From positions 1 to 7,184 of the forward strand of contig JAZDKU010000011.1 in assembly GCA_043802745.1 (NCBI GenBank): 7,184 nt of DNA, in the 5' to 3' direction. Both the position numbers and the translations under genes were made by a program. Below are positions 1 through 5,473 of this stretch, piece after piece. Every line of letters starts with the position of its first letter. Within the stretch, counting starts at the first letter, position 1. The stretch is from STD1-80 sp043802745. GTDB taxonomy: Bacteria; Patescibacteriota; Minisyncoccia; Minisyncoccales; CG1-02-41-26. The notes under the pieces are model-generated. The model did not search any database. It saw only the letters and a list, made by a program, of their open reading frames with translations, and was not told where the DNA came from.

Positions 1-48
1 ACAATAACAACTATAACAAAATAAATTTAAATTTATTATTAAAAAAAT

Positions 49-1170
49 ATGAAATTTGAAATAATAAAAGAAAATCTAAAAAAAGCAGTTTCTGTTTGTG
101 AACGAATAACAAGGAAAAGCCTTTCTCTACCTGTTTTACAAAATATTTTACTTAAAACAAATGGAAATTTTTTAGAGCTAACCACTACTAACTTAGAATT
201 AAGTATAACTTGGAAAATATTAGCAAAAATTAGTAAGCAGGGCTCTTTATTATTACCAGCTACCTTTTTTTCTAGCATCTTAAGTTTAACTTCTTCAGAT
301 AAAATAGAGGCCCAAGAAGAAAACAAAAATTTGGTTTTAATTTCCCAAGATCAGGAAACGCAGATTCAGGGCTATGACCCAGAAGAATTTCCCATTATTC
401 CTAAAATGGAAAAAGAGTTTGTTTGGCAAGTGGGTAGTGTTAAGCTGGCTGATGGTTTATCGCAGGTTGTGGAACAAGCTGCTTTTTCTTCAATTAGGCC
501 AGAGATTTCAGGTGTTTTGTTTTCTTTTCAGAAAAATAAACTTAAAGTGGTAGCCACTGATAGTTTTAGATTGTCGGAAAAGAGTATTTTTCTGGAAAAG
601 CAGGGCGGAAAAGACATTTCTTTCATTTGCCCCCAGCAAACTTGCCGAGAGCTGATTGCGGTTTTGTCGCAAGAAAAAGGAGTGGTTGAGGTATCAGCGA
701 ACGCCAATCAGGTTTACTTTGAAATAATCGGAGAAAGGCCCGACCAAATAAAGTGTAATATGCAAAGCCGTTTAATTGACGGGGAATACCCAAAATATCA
801 AGATATTATCCCAAAGCAATACTTAGTTAAAGCGCAAATTAATAAAGAAGATTTTGTTTCTCAAGTAAAAAGAGCTGGGCTTTTTAGCGGTAAAGTTTTT
901 GATGTAAGGCTATCTGCTTTTCCTAATGAGGGCAAAATTAAGCTTTTCTCCCAAAGCGCTGACGTTGGGAAAAATGAATCATATTTGCCCTGCAAAATTG
1001 ATGGGTTAGAACAGGACTCGGTTTTTAATTATAAGTTTATATTAGACGGTTTAAATAATATAAAAAGTTCGGAAATTTCTTTTGAACTCAATGGCTCTGA
1101 TGGGCCAGCCTGCCTAAAACCCATCGGCGATGACTCGTATTTCTACATCCTCATGCCGATAAAACAATAA
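49..1170 (+). CDS. dnaN: DNA polymerase III subunit beta (sliding clamp)
   Basis: DnaN forms the ring-shaped dimer that holds DNA polymerase III and other partners on DNA in the cytoplasm. The 373-residue product is close to the usual family length (about 366 in E. coli) and spans the three clamp folds. Recognisable landmarks are SLPVLQNIL near residues 26-34, ATDSFRLS at 169-176 (family ATDGHRLA), RLIDGEYPKYQDIIP at 241-255 (family RLIDGxFPxY), and the C-terminal YFYILMPIKQ, matching the conserved VMP(M/I) end that lines the partner-binding pocket. The ATG at 49 is chosen because MKFEI matches normal clamp N-termini. No Shine-Dalgarno sequence precedes it; the upstream bases are almost pure A/T. 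The gene ends 38 bp before the preferred start of the toxin-antitoxin module. dnaA often lies just upstream of dnaN, but that region is outside the window. Confidence 0.97.
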   Translation: MKFEIIKENLKKAVSVCERITRKSLSLPVLQNILLKTNGNFLELTTTNLELSITWKILAKISKQGSLLLPATFFSSILSLTSSDKIEAQEENKNLVLISQDQETQIQGYDPEEFPIIPKMEKEFVWQVGSVKLADGLSQVVEQAAFSSIRPEISGVLFSFQKNKLKVVATDSFRLSEKSIFLEKQGGKDISFICPQQTCRELIAVLSQEKGVVEVSANANQVYFEIIGERPDQIKCNMQSRLIDGEYPKYQDIIPKQYLVKAQINKEDFVSQVKRAGLFSGKVFDVRLSAFPNEGKIKLFSQSADVGKNESYLPCKIDGLEQDSVFNYKFILDGLNNIKSSEISFELNGSDGPACLKPIGDDSYFYILMPIKQ

Positions 1171-1171
1171 A

Positions 1172-1200
1172 TTGCTTTCGTTGTTTCTATGTGATAAAAT
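1172..1200 (+). promoter_or_regulatory. extended -10 promoter for mntA-hepT, probably leaderless
   Basis: TTGCTT (1172-1177) is followed after 17 bp by TAAAAT (1195-1200), preceded by the extended -10 element TG (1192-1193). The expected transcription start, 6-8 bases downstream, falls at about 1206-1208, directly before the ATG at 1209. A GTG at 1191 lies inside this promoter and is therefore unlikely to be the start codon. The placement is seen in the sequence; activity is inferred. Confidence 0.65.
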
Positions 1201-1208
1201 CAATAATT

Positions 1209-1514
1209 ATGGTCAAAGAAGACATTAAAAAAATAATTAGCAGTGGCTTAGAGGAGCTTCCAAATAAAGAGAGGATTAAAAAGCTATCATTATTTGGTTC
1301 TTACGCTCAAGGAAATGCCAATAAAGAGAGCGATGTTGATTTGCTTATAGAATTTAAACCCGAGTCCAAAATCGGATTTTTTGAATTAGTAAAAATGCAG
1401 AATGTTTTAGGGCAAAGATTAAAAAGAAATGTTGATTTGGTAACCATTCAGTCGCTAAGCAAATATTTTAAGAATAGAGTTTTAGAAATAGCTGAAAAAA
1501 TTTATGAGGGATAA
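1209..1514 (+). CDS. mntA: MNT-type nucleotidyltransferase, antitoxin of an MNT-HEPN pair
   Basis: This 101-residue protein is a minimal nucleotidyltransferase of the MntA antitoxin type. In the characterised MntA-HepT systems such enzymes transfer AMP from ATP to a tyrosine of the partner HEPN toxin and silence it. The signature GSx10DxD is intact: G30-S31, then ten residues, then D42-V-D44. A third acidic residue, D76 in NVDLV, sits where the third metal ligand is expected. An in-frame GTG at 1191 would add six residues, but it falls within the likely promoter, so the ATG at 1209 is preferred; translation would then start at or near the mRNA 5' end. The gene overlaps the HEPN gene by 11 bases, which suggests coupled translation. 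The family call is firm. The AMPylating role is known for the family and only inferred here. Confidence 0.88.
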   Translation: MVKEDIKKIISSGLEELPNKERIKKLSLFGSYAQGNANKESDVDLLIEFKPESKIGFFELVKMQNVLGQRLKRNVDLVTIQSLSKYFKNRVLEIAEKIYEG

Positions 1515-1842
1515 TTTAGTTTATTTACAACACATATTAGATTCTGTGGGAAAAATAGAAAAATATTTAAAGGAAGTTTCTTTTGATAATTTTACTCAAA
1601 ATGAAATGATGGTTGGGGCAACTGTTCGGGAATTAGAGATTATTGGAGAGGCGGCAACTAAGATTGATAAAATTATTAAAGAAAAATATAGAGATGTGCC
1701 ATGGGATGAAATGATTGGCATGAGGCATCGTTTAATACACGAATATTTTGGCGTTGATATTAGCGTGGTTTGGGAAACTTGCCAAAATAACTTACCCGAT
1801 CTAAAAGAAAAAATTTTATCAATTGTTGAAACAGAGAAGTAG
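1504..1842 (+). CDS. hepT: HEPN-domain toxin (HepT / DUF86 family)
   Basis: The 112-residue, mostly helical protein belongs to the HepT/DUF86 branch of the HEPN ribonucleases. The catalytic and modification motif RX4HXY is complete: R74, H79 and Y81 within RHRLIHEYF. In characterised pairs R and H are needed for RNA cleavage, and the tyrosine is AMPylated by MntA. A conserved GATVRELEIIGEAA-like helix lies at residues 38-51, as in other DUF86 proteins. The ATG at 1504 lies inside the end of mntA in another frame, with no Shine-Dalgarno sequence before it, so translation is probably coupled to mntA. Length is normal and no key residue is missing, so the toxin looks functional. The natural RNA target cannot be read from the sequence. 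Confidence 0.88.
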   Translation: MRDNLVYLQHILDSVGKIEKYLKEVSFDNFTQNEMMVGATVRELEIIGEAATKIDKIIKEKYRDVPWDEMIGMRHRLIHEYFGVDISVVWETCQNNLPDLKEKILSIVETEK

Positions 1843-1862
1843 CTTTACATAAAGCATTAATT

Positions 1863-1895
1863 CCGCCTCAAGCTTGTCCGGGCGGTTTTGTTTTT
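1863..1895 (+). terminator. probable intrinsic terminator after hepT
   Basis: CCGCC (1863-1867) pairs with GGCGG (1881-1885), with a possible extra U-G pair inside and a loop of about 12-13 bases. The stem is followed by TTTTGTTTTT. It lies 20 bp after the hepT stop, in the gap before the convergent penicillin-binding protein gene. The stem is short. The T-run serves only plus-strand transcripts, so minus-strand transcripts may not stop here. Confidence 0.6.
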
Positions 1896-3852
1896 ATGGT
1901 TTTATGAAGTTTTCTTTAGGGAATTTGGGGAGGGCTTTTTGCATAAAGGCGTTCCAGATTGGGGCAGCCACATTTAAAGCTGATTGAGCCATAGGAGTAT
2001 TGTCATTATTGCCCACCCAAATGCCAGCTACTAATGTTGGAGTGTAGCCAATACACCATCCGTCTACATTGTTTTGGGTAGTTCCAGTTTTAACCGCGGT
2101 GTCCCAGCCAGGCATATAAAGAGTTGAATTTAAGCCAAACACAGGTGCCCTTGCCTCGTTGTCAGATAGAATGCTATTCATTTCTCGGGCTAGTTGAGTT
2201 TGAACAACGCGGTAATTCCAGATTTCTTCTTCTTGAACAACATTACCGTTTTTATCTTCAATTTTTTTAATAAAGTTAACTGGCATTTTTACGCCATCTG
2301 TAGCGAAAATACTAAAAGCATAAACCATTTCCAAAAGCTTTACTTCTCCCCCCCCCAAAACCAAACTCAAGCCGTATCTGTTTTTGTCGGTTAGGGTGGT
2401 AATGCCCATTTTTTCTGCTTGAGTTATAGCATTAGTGAGCCCCACAAATTTTAATGTTTTAACAGCTGGCACATTTCTTGATTGCCCCAAAGCCGACCTT
2501 ATGGTTATCGGGCCTTTAAATACCCCATCATAGTTATGGGGGTGGTAGCAATCTTGGCCATAATTATCTTTTTTAGCCAAGGCATTGTCTGGGCAATTTG
2601 GATTAAACTCCGTGAGGGTGTCTTGTAGTATTGTATTTGGCCCGTAGCCCATCTCAAAAGCTTTTATATAAACAAGCGGCTTAAAGGCGGATCCTGGCTG
2701 CCTAAGGCTTGTTGCCACGTTCACTTCGGGGTCAAAGCGGCAATTTTTTCCAGAAACGCATCCTTTGGGTGAGGATGTGCCAAAAAAATCTTTTGAACCA
2801 ACCATGGTTAAAAGTTCGCCAGTTTTTGGGTCAATCACCACCAAGCCACCATTGCCAACTTTCATATAACTCATTTTTTCCACCTGTTCTTTAACAGTTT
2901 GTTCTCCGATTTGTTGCAAATCATAATCAATAGTGGTTATAACTTTTAATCCTTCTCGAGCTAAATATTCTTGACCATATTTTTCTTCTAAATAATTCTT
3001 AACAAACATGACAAAATGAGGAGCTTTAATGCTCGCTAGCGGCCGATAAGAAAAGTTAATTCTTTCTGCCTTGCTAGAGGAAGCCTCTTCTTTGGTTATA
3101 AAGTTTTGACCCACCATGTTTTCTAAGACTAGATTTTTTCTGGCTAAAAGTTTTTCTTTTCCTGGGCCATAAGGCCAGTATAAAGACGGCGCTCTTACCA
3201 AAGCCACCAAAGTGGCTGATTGGGCCAAAGAAAGCTCGCTTACGTCTTTATTAAAAAGAGCCTGGCTAGCTGCCTGAACGCCGTAGATATTTGAGCCAAA
3301 AGGAATGATGTTTAAATACCACTCCATAATTTGGTTTTTTGAGTACCTTCGCTCTAGCTCGAGAGTTAAAATAATTTCTCGGGTTTTCCTTTGGATAGTT
3401 TTTTTATTATTTAAAAAATAGCTTCTAATTAGCTGTTGGGAGATGGTGGAAGCGCCTTGCGAGCTTTTTCCTAGCTTTAAATCAACAAGAATAGCCCGGC
3501 CAATTCCTCTAAAATCAACGCCATGGTGTTGGTAGAAGGCTCTATCTTCGGTGGCAATGGCGGCTTGAATCAGTTGGTTTGGGATTTTATCCAAAGAAAC
3601 AACAGTTCTTTTTTCATCTCCAGCGATTTCGTATAAAAGAATTTCTCCGGTGCGGTCATAAATTTTTGTTGATTGGGCTACTATGCTCTCGGTAAATTTT
3701 TCTGGCCTTGGAAAGTCTTTGGTAATAATAACAAAAGCGGTAAAGGCACCAAAAGCTAAAACAGCAAAGCAAGTTAAAATCGCTTTAACAATAAAAGCAA
3801 AAATGCGAACAGGCCTTTTATAGACAATACGGTTGTCTTTGCGTTTTGACAT
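1894..3852 (-). CDS. class A penicillin-binding protein (PBP1A-like transglycosylase/transpeptidase)
   Basis: This bifunctional enzyme polymerises lipid II into glycan strands and cross-links the stem peptides outside the membrane. The 652-residue product has a short basic cytoplasmic start, one membrane anchor (about residues 17-43), a GT51 glycosyltransferase domain and a transpeptidase domain. GT51 motifs seen are EDRAFYQHHGVD (catalytic E102), GASTISQQL at 133-141, RKTRE at 155-159, and EWYLN at 177-181. Transpeptidase motifs are SAFK (S388 nucleophile, K391), SRN (458-460) and KTGTT (588-592). Cysteines at 365, 371, 420 and 435 lie in the extracellular part and could form disulfides. It has its own promoter, with the -10 box only 8 bases before the ATG. 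Oddities are a run of nine G encoding LGGGE near residues 499-503, and a short C-terminal end without an extra domain. All catalytic motifs are present. Confidence 0.95.
   Translation of the reverse strand: MSKRKDNRIVYKRPVRIFAFIVKAILTCFAVLAFGAFTAFVIITKDFPRPEKFTESIVAQSTKIYDRTGEILLYEIAGDEKRTVVSLDKIPNQLIQAAIATEDRAFYQHHGVDFRGIGRAILVDLKLGKSSQGASTISQQLIRSYFLNNKKTIQRKTREIILTLELERRYSKNQIMEWYLNIIPFGSNIYGVQAASQALFNKDVSELSLAQSATLVALVRAPSLYWPYGPGKEKLLARKNLVLENMVGQNFITKEEASSSKAERINFSYRPLASIKAPHFVMFVKNYLEEKYGQEYLAREGLKVITTIDYDLQQIGEQTVKEQVEKMSYMKVGNGGLVVIDPKTGELLTMVGSKDFFGTSSPKGCVSGKNCRFDPEVNVATSLRQPGSAFKPLVYIKAFEMGYGPNTILQDTLTEFNPNCPDNALAKKDNYGQDCYHPHNYDGVFKGPITIRSALGQSRNVPAVKTLKFVGLTNAITQAEKMGITTLTDKNRYGLSLVLGGGEVKLLEMVYAFSIFATDGVKMPVNFIKKIEDKNGNVVQEEEIWNYRVVQTQLAREMNSILSDNEARAPVFGLNSTLYMPGWDTAVKTGTTQNNVDGWCIGYTPTLVAGIWVGNNDNTPMAQSALNVAAPIWNAFMQKALPKFPKENFIKP
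2348..2356 (-). repeat. nine-base homopolymer (G9 in the coding strand) within the PBP gene
   Basis: Nine consecutive C on the plus strand read as G9 in the coding strand and encode the glycines of VLGGGEV. A gain or loss of one base would shift the frame before the KTG motif at residues 588-590 and remove transpeptidase function, while leaving the glycosyltransferase domain intact. Confidence 0.9.
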
Positions 3853-3860
3853 ACTTCGTT

Positions 3861-3888
3861 ATTATATGCTAAAACAGCGATAATCCAA
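3861..3888 (-). promoter_or_regulatory. promoter of the PBP gene, near-leaderless
   Basis: On the minus strand a perfect TATAAT (3866 down to 3861) ends 8 bases before the ATG at 3852. A weak -35, TTGGAT (3888-3883), stands 16 bp upstream. The predicted transcription start lies within about two bases of the start codon, so the mRNA would have essentially no leader. The -35 overlaps the edge of the neighbouring hairpin. Confidence 0.6.
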
Positions 3889-3929
3889 AATCCCCTACCA
3901 TCCGCCAGCCGGCGGAGTAGGGGATTTTG
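3886..3929. terminator. long hairpin, probable bidirectional terminator
   Basis: An outer perfect 13-bp arm, CAAAATCCCCTAC (3886-3898) with GTAGGGGATTTTG (3917-3929), encloses an inner 6-bp stem, TCCGCC (3901-3906) with GGCGGA (3911-3916), and an AGCC loop. Two bases (3899-3900) bulge on the left. The A-tract, GC stem and T-tract layout suits termination on both strands. It lies 16 bp after the acidic gene's stop and just upstream of the PBP promoter, so it probably insulates the two. Confidence 0.65.
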
Positions 3930-3945
3930 AGTTTAAAAGTAAAAA

Positions 3946-4107
3946 TTAAATATCATCGTTCTCAAGGTCATCGTCTACTGTGTCGTCATCATCTATCTCC
4001 TCGTCTAAATCAGCATCTTCTGGCTCTTCGTCTTCAGCATCTTTTTCTGGGTCATCATCTGTTTCGTCTTGAGCGTAAACCTTTAATATTTCGTCTTGAA
4101 ATTCCAT
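3946..4107 (-). CDS. small, extremely acidic protein of unknown function
   Basis: I do not recognise this 53-residue protein. It starts MEFQDEILKVYAQDE and ends ENDDI. By count it has 19 Asp and 11 Glu against 2 Lys and no Arg, about 57% acidic. Only the first 12 or so residues could form an amphipathic helix; the rest, with runs such as DDDD at 39-42, should be disordered. No signal peptide or membrane segment is present, so it should be cytoplasmic. The ATG at 4107 is the only usable start: the frame is open back only to a stop at 4144-4146, with no other ATG, GTG or TTG. No Shine-Dalgarno sequence precedes it. A consensus promoter, a leader palindrome and a downstream hairpin frame it as a one-gene transcript, which strongly supports it being real. 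A DNA mimic, an RNA polymerase-binding acidic tail or an ion-binding protein are guesses only. Confidence 0.75.
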   Translation of the reverse strand: MEFQDEILKVYAQDETDDDPEKDAEDEEPEDADLDEEIDDDDTVDDDLENDDI

Positions 4108-4137
4108 TTTTTTATATTTATTAGGTTTGCGACCTTT

Positions 4138-4152
4138 TCCGCCTTAGGCGGA
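4138..4152. repeat. short palindrome TCCGCC-TTA-GGCGGA in the acidic gene's leader
   Basis: A perfect 6-bp stem with a 3-base loop falls at about +10 to +25 of the predicted acidic-gene mRNA. It has no T-run on the minus strand, so it does not look like a terminator. The same arms recur inside the hairpin at 3901-3916, suggesting a small dispersed palindrome family. Confidence 0.7.
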
Positions 4153-4168
4153 TTAACAACATAAAGCC

Positions 4169-4196
4169 ATTATATTTATTAGAACAAGTATGTCAA
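4169..4196 (-). promoter_or_regulatory. consensus sigma-70 promoter for the acidic gene
   Basis: On the minus strand TTGACA (4196-4191) and TATAAT (4174-4169) are both perfect and separated by 16 bp. The predicted start is near 4162, giving a leader of about 55 bases that holds the palindrome at 4138-4152. This is the strongest promoter match in the window, and it begins 15 bp after the ruvC stop. Confidence 0.8.
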
Positions 4197-4211
4197 TGGG
4201 TTCCCGAGTAA

Positions 4212-4220
4212 TTATCCACA
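4212..4220 (+). promoter_or_regulatory. perfect DnaA box
   Basis: TTATCCACA is the full consensus DnaA box. It overlaps the last codons and stop of ruvC and lies 15 bp upstream of the acidic gene's -35 element. I found no second consensus box in the window, so this is not an origin cluster; regulation of the promoter by DnaA, or chance, are the options. Confidence 0.5.
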
Positions 4221-4688
4221 TCTTAGCTTTAGGGCGCCACAAATAGCCAAAGCTAAAGCGTCAGCGCTGTCGTCGGGTTTGGGGATTTTTTCTAATTTCA
4301 GAATTTCTTTAACCATTTTTTGCACTTGTTGTTTTTCTGCTCGGCCATAGCCACAGATGCCCATCTTAACTTCAAGCGGAGTTAGTTCAATTAACTTAAT
4401 CTTGTTTTGTTGGGTGGCCAGAAGAATAACTCCTCGAGCTTCGGCCACGGGCATAGCGGTTTTTAAGTTTTTAAAAAAATAAAGCTTTTCCACCACAACC
4501 AAATTTGGTTTATGCTTTTTTAAAATAAGAGATATTTCTTGAAAAATTTTTTCCAGTCGTTTACTGGCAGTCTCTTTTGGGCTGGTGGCTATAACTCCAT
4601 AGTCAAGCATTAAAAAATTGCTTCGGTCTTTTTTGATAATACCAAAACCCGTAGTAGCGGTGCCAGGGTCAATCCCCATTATGGTCAT
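4212..4688 (-). CDS. ruvC: crossover junction endodeoxyribonuclease RuvC
   Basis: RuvC is the dimeric nuclease that resolves Holliday junctions by symmetric cuts, working with the RuvAB branch-migration motor. The 158-residue protein is slightly shorter than E. coli RuvC (173) but complete. The RNase H-like fold begins with MGIDPGT (D7). The other metal ligands are E67 in VVVEKLYF, and D140 and D143 in DDSADALALAI. The conserved VAEARG (81-86) and YGRAEKQQV (114-122) segments are present. The ATG at 4688 overlaps the yebC stop as ATGA, so translation is probably coupled to yebC and no Shine-Dalgarno sequence is needed. The last codons carry a consensus DnaA box. The short C-terminus after the last helix explains the length difference. 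Confidence 0.96.
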   Translation of the reverse strand: MTIMGIDPGTATTGFGIIKKDRSNFLMLDYGVIATSPKETASKRLEKIFQEISLILKKHKPNLVVVEKLYFFKNLKTAMPVAEARGVILLATQQNKIKLIELTPLEVKMGICGYGRAEKQQVQKMVKEILKLEKIPKPDDSADALALAICGALKLRCG

Positions 4689-5428
4689 GTTGATAAGTTT
4701 GAATATATATTCTGCACAGAGTCGCTTTCATTAAGATCGTCAAAAAGATTTTCCGCTATTTTTCTATCTGATTCGCTTGCTATAATTTCTTCTTTAGCCA
4801 CCCAACCTAAATTTGCTGACTCAATAACTAAGCCCTTTTCTTCTAAGCTTTTCCTAACAACTGCTAGCTCTTCTGGCTTTGTGATTATCTCTAGATATTC
4901 TTGCTCTTCGTCAGATTGCCACCTAACATCATTTGCTCCAGCCTCTATGGCAAGCAACTCTATATTTTCTTTTTCTTTCGGATTTCGGATTTCTGGTTTC
5001 GGGTTTATTAATATTATTCCTGCTTGATTGAACTGCCATTTAACCGAGCCTTCGTTGGCAATTTTTGCTCCGCGCTTTTGGGCTATTTGTTTTATTTCGC
5101 CCATGGAACGATTTTTGTTATCAGTGATGCCATCCACAATAATATTTATGCCTTCTGGTCCTAATATTTCCACCGAGATTGCTTCCAGAGCCTCTCCCTC
5201 TAGCTCGCCCGTACCCTTTTTAATGGCTCGCTCAATATTATCTTTGGGCATGTTAAATTTCTTGGCTGTATCAATAGCACCCTTAAGCTTGGCGTTAAAT
5301 TCTGGGTTGCCCCCTTCTTTAGCAGCCAAAGAAATTAGCCGAGCCATTTTGGAAAATATCTTCCCCTTAACAGCCGCATTGGCGTCTTTGGTTGCCTTAA
5401 CAGTTTTTGCATGACTATGCCCGCTCAT
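4685..5428 (-). CDS. yebC: YebC/PmpR family protein (TACO1-like translation factor)
   Basis: YebC family proteins were long annotated as transcriptional regulators. Recent work on bacterial YebC proteins and mitochondrial TACO1 points to a ribosome-linked role in relieving stalls at proline-rich stretches. The 247-residue length is typical. The N-terminus MSGHSHAKTVKATKDANAA is a variant of the family MAGHSKWANIK start, which fixes the ATG at 5428; a stop at 5438-5440 rules out extension. GKIFSKMARLI (22-32), IERAIKKGTG (65-74) and ITDNKNRSMGEI (101-112) follow the family pattern. The segment NPKPEIRNPKEKE (142-154) is encoded by a 7-bp tandem repeat and looks like an insertion at a loop. A good GGAGGT lies 45 bases upstream, on the far side of a second 7-bp array. 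The gene overlaps ruvC by four bases, a neighbourhood common in bacteria. Confidence 0.95.
   Translation of the reverse strand: MSGHSHAKTVKATKDANAAVKGKIFSKMARLISLAAKEGGNPEFNAKLKGAIDTAKKFNMPKDNIERAIKKGTGELEGEALEAISVEILGPEGINIIVDGITDNKNRSMGEIKQIAQKRGAKIANEGSVKWQFNQAGIILINPKPEIRNPKEKENIELLAIEAGANDVRWQSDEEQEYLEIITKPEELAVVRKSLEEKGLVIESANLGWVAKEEIIASESDRKIAENLFDDLNESDSVQNIYSNLST
4974..5008. repeat. 7-bp tandem repeat inside yebC (about five units)
   Basis: Plus-strand units follow GATTTCG: TCTTTCG at 4974, GATTTCG at 4981, GATTTCT at 4988, GGTTTCG at 4995 and GGTTTAT at 5002. The central units are near-identical and the end units degenerate. Because 7 is not a multiple of 3, each unit is read in a new frame, which gives the 7-residue period NPKPEIR-NPKEKE in YebC. 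Confidence 0.75.
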
Positions 5429-5434
5429 AGGAAT

Positions 5435-5469
5435 GATTTAAGATTCAAGATTTATGATTCATGAATAAA
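5435..5469. repeat. 7-bp tandem repeat upstream of yebC (four to five units)
   Basis: Plus-strand units are GATTTAA at 5435, GATTCAA at 5442, GATTTAT at 5449, GATTCAT at 5456 and a degenerate GAATAAA at 5463. The unit has the same GATTTNN form and period as the array inside yebC. It fills most of the 85-bp gap between the ComEA-like gene and yebC, and it separates GGAGGT from the yebC ATG. Confidence 0.8.
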
Positions 5470-5473
5470 ACTT

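Noticed and set aside
39..326. Minus-strand frame under dnaN
   Set aside because: It lies opposite the well-supported N-terminal part of DnaN and shows no domain or promoter.
1191..1208. GTG start giving mntA six more residues
   Set aside because: The codon lies within the -10 region of the likely promoter, and the extra residues are not needed for the fold.
2194..2894. Two short plus-strand frames (2194-2394 and 2709-2894)
   Set aside because: Both are antisense to conserved PBP transpeptidase sequence and have no recognisable product.
3927..4124. Plus-strand frame of 65 codons
   Set aside because: It is the antisense of the acidic gene; its Leu/His/Arg-rich product is what reversed Asp/Glu codons give. 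The minus-strand frame has a consensus promoter.
4138..4152. Palindrome as a ruvC terminator
   Set aside because: It has no T-run on the minus strand and lies downstream of the acidic gene's predicted transcription start.
4212..4220. Replication origin at the DnaA box
   Set aside because: Only one consensus box is present and the flanks are coding; no cluster or unwinding region is seen.
5028..5414. Plus-strand frame of 128 codons opposite yebC
   Set aside because: It is a shadow of the conserved YebC N-terminal half; its hydrophobic look comes from reversed Lys/Glu-rich codons.
5445..5462. Five-codon leader peptide MNHKS upstream of yebC
   Set aside because: It lies wholly within the 7-bp repeat array and has no attenuator-like structure; the nearby GGAGGT keeps it only as a weak alternative.
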